Shown: positions 23,930 through 28,780 of the stretch, piece after piece
How positions within the stretch are numbered: the stretch's first letter is position 1
Layout: each line of letters opens with the position of its first letter
DNA from: an uncultured Campylobacter sp.
GTDB taxonomy: Bacteria; Campylobacterota; Campylobacteria; Campylobacterales; Campylobacteraceae
Assembly (NCBI RefSeq): GCF_937997535.1
Contig: NZ_CALKTT010000016.1
Location: 1-28,780 of the forward strand
DNA: 28,780 nt
Direction of reading: 5' to 3'
The notes under the pieces: model-generated
What the model saw: the letters and a program-made list of their open reading frames with translations, nothing else
Databases searched by the model: none
Told to the model about the DNA's origin: nothing
Translations under genes and position numbers: made by a program

Positions 23930-24046
23930 CTATCCGCACAGTTCAAGAACGTCTAGCTCGCCGTTTTTATCGGCGTCCGATTCGTCAAATTTCGCCGTCC
24001 ACGCCGCGCCTGCCAAAAGTAGCGCAAAAAATATAATCTTTTTCAT
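23930..24046 (-). CDS. small secreted EF-hand-like peptide, possibly cut short by a nonsense codon
   Basis: Between proB and proA a 38-codon frame starts at ATG 24044-24046 with a strong GGAGG site seven bases upstream. It encodes a signal peptide (MKKIIFFALLLAGAAWTA) and then DESDADKNGELDVLEL, whose DADKNGELDVLE part fits the 12-residue calcium loop: D, D and N at 1, 3 and 5, G at 6, a hydrophobic residue at 8 and E at 12. After LCG comes TAG (23930-23932). The same frame stays open for another 29 codons (EPADYVKVL..., ending SEILT) to a TAA at 23840-23842, so the original protein was perhaps 67 residues. It may be a recent pseudogene, a short functional peptide or a sequencing difference. 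Small periplasmic EF-hand proteins are known in the group. Function unknown. Confidence 0.6.
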   Translation of the reverse strand: MKKIIFFALLLAGAAWTAKFDESDADKNGELDVLELCG

Positions 24047-24092
24047 CTACGCCCTCCGTTTAAAATTTAAACGCGCGAACACGGCTAAAATT

Positions 24093-25214
24093 TCATTGCA
24101 GCGCGATATTATCCGCATGTATCGCGTCATCGTCGCTTTTGTAGCCTAAAGCATGCTCTATCTCATCGCTTTTTGCGCCCGCTATGCGCTCAAGCTCGCA
24201 GCTTGAATAGTTGCTAATGCCGTGCGCCAGCAGCTTGCCGTCCGCCATGCAGAGGCTTACGATCTCGCCGCGCTCAAACTCGCCGCGCACCTCGGTAATA
24301 CCTACTGCAAGCAGGCTTTTGCCCGATTTTATCGCCTCTGCCGCCCCCGCGTCGATAATCACCGCGCCTTTGCTGATCGCGCCGTATGCGAGCCAATATT
24401 TACGCGAGCTAAGCCGCGCCGTGCCCGCGCTAAAGAGGGTGCCGACCTCCTCGCCTGCCGCTATTTTAAGCAAAATTCCGTCCGTACGCCCGTTTGCGAT
24501 GATCAGGCTCGTGCCGATCTGATTTGCCATTTGCGCCGCCGCGATCTTGGTCGCCATGCCGCCTGTGCCGAATTTACTGCCCTCGCCGCCTGCCATTTTG
24601 ACGACGCGCTCGTCGATTTTTTCAATAAAGTTTAAAAGTTTTGCGTCCGCGTGCTCGCTCGGATTTTTGTCGTACAGCCCGTCTATGTCGCTTAAAATCA
24701 CGAGCAGATCAGCATCGATTAGCCCCGCTACTAGCGCGCTTAGCGTGTCGTTATCGCCCACTTTGAGTTCATCTGCTACGACGGGATCGTTTTCGTTTAT
24801 GATCGGTACGATGCCGCGCGAGAGCAGCTCCGCGCAGACATTTCGCACGCTAAGATAGCGCGCCCTGTCGCTAAAATCGCCTCGGCTTAACAGCAGCTGC
24901 GCGATAATGCGGTCATGCGCCCAAAACAGCCGCTCGTAAATATGCATCAGCGCAACCTGCCCGACCGCCGCTAAAGCTTGCTTGCGGCTTAAAATTTTGG
25001 GTCTTTGCGCGATACCTAGCAGCCCCATACCCGCGCCCACGGCGCCCGAGCTTATCAAAGCCACGCAAAAGCCCGCATCTTTTAGCTTGCAAATTTGCGC
25101 GACTAGACTTTTGATGAGCCGCTCATTTAGCGAACCGTCCGCATTGGTAAGCGTTGAGGTACCGATTTTTACGACGATACGTTTTGCGCCGCCCAGAAGC
25201 TCTTTTCTACCCAT
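24093..25214 (-). CDS. proB: glutamate 5-kinase
   Basis: ProB phosphorylates glutamate to open the proline pathway. The 373-residue protein has the amino acid kinase domain (1-260) with KRIVVKIGTSTLT, SSGAVGAGM, PIINENDPV, DNDTLSALVAGLIDADLLVILSDIDGLY and GTGGMATKIAAA, and a C-terminal PUA domain (about 280-360), as in E. coli ProB. Feedback inhibition by proline is usual for this form. It is the first gene of a minus-strand unit proB, EF-hand peptide, proA. The ATG has GGAG upstream and a TATAAT box 25 bases away. Confidence 0.96.
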   Translation of the reverse strand: MGRKELLGGAKRIVVKIGTSTLTNADGSLNERLIKSLVAQICKLKDAGFCVALISSGAVGAGMGLLGIAQRPKILSRKQALAAVGQVALMHIYERLFWAHDRIIAQLLLSRGDFSDRARYLSVRNVCAELLSRGIVPIINENDPVVADELKVGDNDTLSALVAGLIDADLLVILSDIDGLYDKNPSEHADAKLLNFIEKIDERVVKMAGGEGSKFGTGGMATKIAAAQMANQIGTSLIIANGRTDGILLKIAAGEEVGTLFSAGTARLSSRKYWLAYGAISKGAVIIDAGAAEAIKSGKSLLAVGITEVRGEFERGEIVSLCMADGKLLAHGISNYSSCELERIAGAKSDEIEHALGYKSDDDAIHADNIALQ

Positions 25215-25237
25215 TTTCCGCTCCGAAATTTTTGAAA

Positions 25238-25243
25238 ATTATA
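25238..25243 (-). promoter_or_regulatory. -10 box (TATAAT) for proB
   Basis: On the minus strand CGATATAATTTTC contains a perfect TATAAT about 24 bases before the proB ATG. Confidence 0.65.
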
Positions 25244-25360
25244 TCGAAAACGGCTTATTTTAAATTTTATGTTTTGAGCTGAGTAGATGCGAGCTTTTGG
25301 TTTAAATTTATTCCCGAGTAATTCTAATAAAGCGTAGAGATAGTCCGTCTACGAAGATCG

Positions 25361-25383
25361 TAACGGGAGATAAACTCCCGTTA
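25361..25383. repeat. perfect 9-bp hairpin, possible weak terminator
   Basis: TAACGGGAG, loop ATAAA, CTCCCGTTA. It stands downstream of the cytochrome operon on the minus strand, upstream of proB. Neither side has a U tract, so classical intrinsic termination is not supported; an RNA end-protecting or processing hairpin is possible. Confidence 0.45.
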
Positions 25384-25424
25384 TCGCGCGAAATTTTACT
25401 GACTTAAAATTTACCGGATCCTTG

Positions 25425-25490
25425 CTAAAGCGCGGCGTTGAGGTTTAGCTGCATCTCCACGTCGTCGCTAACGAGCAAAATTTTCTTCAT
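25425..25490 (-). CDS. 21-codon ORF behind the NapC-type gene, possible response-regulator remnant
   Basis: A frame starts six bases after the stop of the tetraheme quinol dehydrogenase gene, with AGG five bases before its ATG. It begins MKKILLVSDDVEMQLNL and ends NAAL before a TAG. The beginning has the look of a receiver-domain first strand and acidic pocket (ILLVxDD). Nothing recognisable continues after the stop. It could be the stump of a regulator gene lost by deletion or a real micropeptide; I cannot decide. Confidence 0.3.
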   Translation of the reverse strand: MKKILLVSDDVEMQLNLNAAL

Positions 25491-25496
25491 TTTAGC

Positions 25497-26159
25497 CTAC
25501 TTTTTGGTGGCATTGCCTTCTTTATTTTCTACTTTCGGCCCCACATAATCCTCCCCGAAATATGCCTTCTTTATCTCTTCTTTTTTGATTGCGGCTTTCT
25601 TTTCGTAGATTTTGTATTCAGGCTTCCAGTAGTTTAGCATATTGTTTAGCCCGCTGTGGCCTACCTCGGCATGACAGCTAGCGCAGGCTAGTTGCTTATC
25701 GGTATTTAGCAAGCTTTGATAGTGAGCGTGCATCTTTTGAGCCTGGGCTGAGGTTAGCTTATTATCTACCAAATTCGTATGACAGCTAACGCAACCGTTA
25801 TCAAATACGAAGTGCTCTCTTTTCTCTCTATTTTTATGCCAGTCTATAGCCTCAGGATCTTTAAAGAAATGAACGTATCCCTCCATTAGTCCGTTTTTAG
25901 CTTTAGTTAAAACGTATTTGGCTAGATTGTCGTGAGGTATGTGGCAGTCTACGCATTTAGCCCTTACTCCGCTTTTGCCTTTGCCGCTGTGAACGTCGTT
26001 GCTATAAGCTATAACCATAGGATCCATCTCGTGGCACACTACGCAAAACTTCTCTCCGCTAGTTTCTTCTAGGGCGTAATGCACGGGAAGTACGACTAAA
26101 AATCCTATAATGCCGCTTACTAGTATAATAAGCGCTAGTATTTTCTTTGAAATTTTCAT
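25497..26159 (-). CDS. NapC/NrfH-family membrane tetraheme cytochrome c (quinol dehydrogenase)
   Basis: The 220-residue protein has one N-terminal membrane anchor (ILALIILVSGIIGFLVVLPVH) followed by four CxxCH heme motifs: CVVCH, CVDCH, CVSCH and CASCH. This is the layout of NapC/NrfH/NirT proteins that oxidise menaquinol and pass electrons to periplasmic reductases. It ends in a Lys/Glu-rich tail. The frame is open further upstream, but I place the start at ATG 26157-26159, which overlaps the stop of the preceding cytochrome gene (ATGA) and begins with MKISKK just before the anchor; a GGGGG site lies eight bases upstream. Together with the tetraheme cytochrome and flavoprotein encoded upstream it matches the fccABC set described in Wolinella succinogenes, in the FccC role. 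Confidence 0.9.
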   Translation of the reverse strand: MKISKKILALIILVSGIIGFLVVLPVHYALEETSGEKFCVVCHEMDPMVIAYSNDVHSGKGKSGVRAKCVDCHIPHDNLAKYVLTKAKNGLMEGYVHFFKDPEAIDWHKNREKREHFVFDNGCVSCHTNLVDNKLTSAQAQKMHAHYQSLLNTDKQLACASCHAEVGHSGLNNMLNYWKPEYKIYEKKAAIKKEEIKKAYFGEDYVGPKVENKEGNATKK

Positions 26160-26596
26160 GGCGTTACCCCCATCCATTGCGGAACTTCGTGTTCGTGGCA
26201 CTCCGTGCACATATTGGTTGATTTTTTATGCTCGTTGTGGCACTCGTCGCAGTATAGCGTAGGGCCGTCGTGAACCGAGTTGTGGGGATTTGCTTTTAGC
26301 AGATCCATATATTCTAGTCTTTTAGCTATCTTTTTCTTGTCGCCGTGACAGGATATACAGCCTTTATCGCCGATAGATTTAAATTTACTAGCGTCGTTTC
26401 CTTGTCCTTCGTGACAATCAAGACAGGTGAAGCTTAGCTTTTCGTGGTGAGGTTTTAAAGGGTGTTTGGCTCGCAGCTCGTCGGTGACGTTAAGATCTAC
26501 TAAAGACGCTATCTGTGCGCTTGGTGCACCTGCGCTAAATGCAAAAGAGCATAGTAGCATAGATACGCACAAGGCGAGAAACGCTTTATGTTTCAT
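26156..26596 (-). CDS. periplasmic tetraheme cytochrome c, electron donor of the flavoprotein
   Basis: The 146-residue precursor has a Sec signal peptide (FLALCVSMLLCSFAFSAGA) and four CxxCH motifs (CLDCH, CISCH, CDECH, CTECH) with several further His residues as distal ligands (HPLKPHHEK, HNSVHDG, HNEHKK). It resembles the tetraheme N-terminal domain of Shewanella flavocytochrome c3, here made as a separate subunit. It would shuttle electrons from the NapC/NrfH-type protein, whose gene overlaps its stop codon, to the flavoprotein encoded upstream on the same strand. AAGGA stands six bases before the ATG. No good -10 box is seen in the 245-base gap upstream, which instead holds two terminators and a repeat element. 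Confidence 0.88.
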   Translation of the reverse strand: MKHKAFLALCVSMLLCSFAFSAGAPSAQIASLVDLNVTDELRAKHPLKPHHEKLSFTCLDCHEGQGNDASKFKSIGDKGCISCHGDKKKIAKRLEYMDLLKANPHNSVHDGPTLYCDECHNEHKKSTNMCTECHEHEVPQWMGVTP

Positions 26597-26654
26597 GCGA
26601 ATTCCTTTCGGATGTCAAATTTACAAATTTAACTGCAAATTTGGCTTCAAATTT

Positions 26655-26706
26655 AAAAAGATCGCAGGCTGAATTCTCGAATTTAGTCTTAAATTTGACC
26701 TGCGAT
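26655..26706 (-). terminator. intrinsic terminator at the end of repeat element copy B
   Basis: On the minus strand ATCGCAGG pairs with CCTGCGAT (8 bp) across a 30-base AT-rich loop, followed by a C and then TTTTT. It is the counterpart of the terminator at 22239-22272, with the same stem sequence but an enlarged loop, and is therefore probably weaker. Confidence 0.55.
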
Positions 26707-26778
26707 ACTAAATAATATTTGCAAGTATTTCGAGGCGATTTTTGGGGTTGCGCGGCTAAAATTTTGCGCAGGCTAGAC
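26699..26778 (-). repeat. repeat element copy B, candidate small RNA / 3'UTR module
   Basis: 77 of 80 bases agree with 22263-22342. It lies between the flavoprotein gene and the tetraheme cytochrome gene, again on the minus strand and again running into a CGCAGG/CCTGCG terminator. Upstream, AGAC/GTCT flanked by GGC/GCC makes a hairpin analogous to the different GCAAGC/GCTTGC hairpin of copy A. A TGCTAAAAT box just before could be its own promoter. Confidence 0.65.
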
Positions 26779-26815
26779 GAAATAGTCTGCCAAGCAAAAT
26801 TTTAGCAAGCTCCGC

Positions 26816-26835
26816 AAAAAGCGTCCGAAAGACGC
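26816..26835 (-). terminator. intrinsic terminator of the flavoprotein gene
   Basis: On the minus strand GCGTC, loop TTTCG, GACGC, then TTTTT, seven bases after the stop codon. A compact and convincing terminator, which would partly separate the flavoprotein message from the cytochrome genes. Confidence 0.7.
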
Positions 26836-26841
26836 CTCAAA

Positions 26842-28392
26842 TTAGCCTATATTCTCTCCGGCAATCATACCAAACGTTAAGCAGTCAGCTATCGCCACGC
26901 TACCTAAGCGGCTGGCTCCGTGTACGCCGCCCGTGATCTCGCCTGCGGCAAATAATCTTGGGATAGGCATCTCGGTTTGTAAAGAGATGACCTGAGCTTT
27001 GGTATTGATATCGATACCGCCCATAGTATGGTGAAGTTTTGGCGTACCGCGCATAGCGTAGAAAGGCGGTTTAGAAATATCTACGCCGTTTGTAGTTGTT
27101 TTATCCATTGGTTTGCCAAAGTCTTCGTCTTTGCCTGATTTAACGAAGCTATTATATCTCTCGACGGTCTTTTTTAGCTCTGCAGCAGGGATTTTATAAG
27201 CCGCCGCTAGTTCGTCTAAGGTTTCAAATTTCTTTAGTACGCCAGATTCCAGCGGTTTAGTGTAGTGTTCAGGTATGACCATATTTTTTACGCCCTCAGA
27301 GTCGCAGAAGTTGATAGGATAGATATCGGCTTTTGCGTCGATTACTTTAAACATAGCTTGAGAGCGGGTGCGGCGGTCTGCTAGCTCGTTCATATAGCGT
27401 TTGCCGGTTCTTGGATCGACTGAAATTCCGTAGCGGAAGCTTCCGTTTACGTTAAACATAGAGCCTACGCCAAAGCCTTTTTCATCAGGGCATGCCCATG
27501 GGCCGAATTGTATCCAGCTTAGCTGAACAGGGGTAGCGCCGATCCTAAATGCCTCTTTCATAGCGCCTGCGGTAGCGCCCGGGTGGTTGGTGCTATCTGT
27601 GCTAGGTAGGATAGATGGATCTTGGACCTGTCTAAAGAATACGTCGCGGCAGAATCCGCCCGCAGCTAGTACTACGCCTTTTTTAGCTTTTATCGTCTTT
27701 TTAGTTCCGGTAGTGTTTTCGGCGTCGTCTTTTTGGCTCTTTGGATCAAATTTATAATCCTCTCTGATGATCACGCCGTCTACGCCGCCGTCTTCGCCAA
27801 GGACAAATTCGTCAAATTTAGCTCTTTGTCTTAGCTCGCAGCCTTGTAGGTTTTTAAAGTATTCTACCATCGGCTGAACGATGCCAGATCCCGAGCCGTT
27901 AGCGGTTTGAAGCGATCTAGGTACGCTGTGTCCGCCTGCGTGAGTAACTTTATCTATGTATTTAGCGCCGCATTTTAGAGTTAGTTTATATGCGTCTTGA
28001 GCGCGAGTAGCGATGGTGTCGATGAGATCTACGTGATTTAGGCCGCGGCCCGCTTTTAGACAGTCTTTGATAAATAGCTCGTTGCTATCTTTGATGCCTT
28101 CGGCTTTTTGTTTGTCGCTGTTTGGAACTGCGAAAATTCCGCCGTTGATAACTGAGTTACCGCCGACGCGTCCCATCTTTTCTAGGATTAGGACTTTGTT
28201 GCCCTTTTCGGCTGCGGTGATACCAGCTGCAAGTCCTGCAAAGCCGGAACCGACGATAACTACGTCCCACTCCTCGTCAAATTTGACGTCTTTAGCGTTA
28301 ACCGCGGCATTTGCGTTTACGGAGCCGAGCGCTAAAGCACCCGCGCCAACTAGGCTCATTTTGAGCAGATCACGTCTTGAAACGTTTTCCAT
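26842..28392 (-). CDS. fccA: periplasmic Tat-exported flavocytochrome c-type flavoprotein (fumarate reductase family)
   Basis: The 516-residue precursor starts with a Tat signal, SRRDLLK followed by a hydrophobic stretch and ANA. The mature part has the FAD motif DVVIVGSGFAGLAAGITAA, then EKMGRVGGNSVINGG, the substrate-side LADRRTRSQ, LHHTMGGIDIN and the end AAGEITGGVHGASRLGSVA. These are the active-site blocks of soluble fumarate reductases such as Shewanella Fcc3 and of urocanate and methacrylate reductases. No heme domain is fused; the hemes are on separate gene products downstream, as in the Wolinella FccABC set. The acceptor cannot be fixed by eye: GASRLGSVA differs from the GANRLGG of classical fumarate reductases. 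AAGGAG lies five bases before the ATG. Confidence 0.88.
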   Translation of the reverse strand: MENVSRRDLLKMSLVGAGALALGSVNANAAVNAKDVKFDEEWDVVIVGSGFAGLAAGITAAEKGNKVLILEKMGRVGGNSVINGGIFAVPNSDKQKAEGIKDSNELFIKDCLKAGRGLNHVDLIDTIATRAQDAYKLTLKCGAKYIDKVTHAGGHSVPRSLQTANGSGSGIVQPMVEYFKNLQGCELRQRAKFDEFVLGEDGGVDGVIIREDYKFDPKSQKDDAENTTGTKKTIKAKKGVVLAAGGFCRDVFFRQVQDPSILPSTDSTNHPGATAGAMKEAFRIGATPVQLSWIQFGPWACPDEKGFGVGSMFNVNGSFRYGISVDPRTGKRYMNELADRRTRSQAMFKVIDAKADIYPINFCDSEGVKNMVIPEHYTKPLESGVLKKFETLDELAAAYKIPAAELKKTVERYNSFVKSGKDEDFGKPMDKTTTNGVDISKPPFYAMRGTPKLHHTMGGIDINTKAQVISLQTEMPIPRLFAAGEITGGVHGASRLGSVAIADCLTFGMIAGENIG

Positions 28393-28449
28393 GATGTCTC
28401 CTTTATTTTACCGTTATACGGTTTTTTTCAGATGCCTAATTTTGGAGTT

Positions 28450-28458
28450 ATTGTACCA
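28450..28458 (-). promoter_or_regulatory. extended -10 promoter of the flavoprotein gene
   Basis: On the minus strand TTGGTACAAT gives TACAAT with an upstream TG, preceded by TTGCTT and T tracts. The leader is about 50 bases and contains a small ACCGT/ACGGT hairpin (loop of 3) before the ribosome site, a possible regulatory structure. Confidence 0.5.
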
Positions 28459-28525
28459 AAAGTTAAATAAAAGCAAAATAATATTATTTAAAAATTGTTT
28501 TTAAATTTTAAAAAACCGCCGCCGC

Positions 28526-28545
28526 TAAAAAGCCGCTTATCGGCT
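28526..28545 (-). terminator. second minus-strand intrinsic terminator upstream of the flavoprotein gene
   Basis: AGCCG, loop ATAAG, CGGCT followed by TTTTA on the minus strand. It backs up the nifB terminator 90 bases earlier, or ends a short transcript between the two. Confidence 0.5.
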
Positions 28546-28633
28546 GCCTACTAGCTCTAAATTTAGACAAATTTTAAATTTAAATCTCTACATAAAATTT
28601 TGTGCGCTATGAGAGTGTGTATCCTGTGCCGGA

Positions 28634-28656
28634 TAAAAGACCCGCAAAAGCAGGTC
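28634..28656 (-). terminator. intrinsic terminator of nifB
   Basis: On the minus strand GACCTGC, loop TTTT, GCGGGTC (one G-T pair), then TTTTA, directly behind the nifB stop codon. Confidence 0.75.
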
Positions 28657-28657
28657 T

Positions 28658-28780
28658 TCATTTCTCGCAAAGCTTGCCGCATGCGTCGGCGCGGCATCTG
28701 CTGCAGTGAGTCATTTGGTGAATGTAGCCGCCGATTAGCTTTCGCATGCTGCGAATTTCTTCGTTTGATGGCGATTTGAT
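28658..28780 (-). CDS. nifB: nitrogenase cofactor biosynthesis protein NifB, C-terminal fragment
   Basis: The frame entering from the right edge is open for 40 codons to a TGA at 28658-28660. It shows RKLIGGYIHQMTHCSRCRAD, followed by ACGKLCEK. The HCxxCRADAxG ending is the conserved C-terminal motif of NifB, the radical SAM enzyme that builds NifB-co, the core of the FeMo cofactor. The fragment has two extra Cys residues near its end (ACGKLC). The radical SAM domain is outside the window. It is closed by a good terminator and is transcribed toward the flavoprotein gene. If confirmed, the organism carries nitrogen fixation genes next to this respiratory system. Confidence 0.75.
   Translation of the reverse strand: MKSPSNEEIRSMRKLIGGYIHQMTHCSRCRADACGKLCEK

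Noticed and set aside
26160..26210. Upstream extension of the NapC-type protein by 17 residues
   Set aside because: It would overlap the cytochrome gene by 55 bases and put a polar segment before the membrane anchor; the ATGA overlap start at 26159 is better.
28501..28657. tRNA or known riboswitch in the gap between nifB and the flavoprotein gene
   Set aside because: Only terminator-like hairpins are seen; no T-loop consensus (GTTCRANNC) and no recognised aptamer. The same search found no tRNA elsewhere in the window.

Overview
The window looks like chromosome from a relatively GC-rich Campylobacter. Most genes have epsilonproteobacterial character, intergenic DNA is packed with AAATTTTAAAATTT-type tracts, promoters are mostly lone (often extended) TATAAT-like -10 boxes, and the block plsY-folB-cosR-fdxB-ppx matches the gene order I recall around Cj0353c-Cj0357c of C. 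jejuni. Base composition and the end of a nifB gene at the right edge point to one of the oral or gut species (C. gracilis / C. showae / C. rectus / C. curvus type), but I cannot name the species from sequence alone.

Layout. 1-194: 3' end of fabH. 382-898: a decayed small outer-membrane beta-barrel gene spread over three frames. 1139-2062 (-): an MTHFR-like protein lacking the usual catalytic Glu. 2157-5518 (+): HerA-like ATPase, plsY, folB. 5595-7552 (+): the CosR response regulator overlapping a histidine kinase, which C. jejuni lacks at this place. 7602-9290 (+): ferredoxin and a Ppx/GppA phosphatase. 9291-10167: a long gene-poor stretch with a 20-bp degenerate tandem repeat. 10168-12007 (-): DUF59, 12-TM membrane protein and DUF2249 cassette. 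12153-14969 (+): DNA polymerase I. 15066-17535 (+): an AT-rich type II restriction-modification island (MTase, HNH nuclease, D12 adenine MTase, stop/start overlaps). 17892-22039 (-): a cystine-type amino acid ABC transporter with two tandem binding proteins, followed by a PLP trans-sulfuration enzyme. 22427-25214 (-): proB, a small secreted EF-hand peptide gene, proA. 25425-28392 (-): a split flavocytochrome c respiratory system (Tat flavoprotein, tetraheme periplasmic cytochrome, NapC/NrfH-type quinol dehydrogenase) with a 21-codon ORF behind it. 28658-28780 (-): nifB C-terminus.

How the genes work together. The fcc-type genes form a complete electron path from menaquinol through a membrane tetraheme cytochrome and a soluble tetraheme cytochrome to a periplasmic flavin reductase that would use fumarate or a related enoate. 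The transporter plus trans-sulfuration enzyme form a sulfur amino acid unit. proB and proA make the proline precursor.

The least explained signals are: (i) an 80-bp element present twice (22263-22342 and 26699-26778, 77/80 identical), each ending on the minus strand in an intrinsic terminator built on the same GTATCGCAGG/CCTGCGAT stem, which suggests a duplicated small RNA or 3'UTR module; (ii) CosR with an intact phosphoacceptor Asp and an overlapping kinase gene; (iii) the EF-hand mini-gene with an in-frame amber codon inside the proline operon; and (iv) the DUF2249 / membrane protein / DUF59 cassette.
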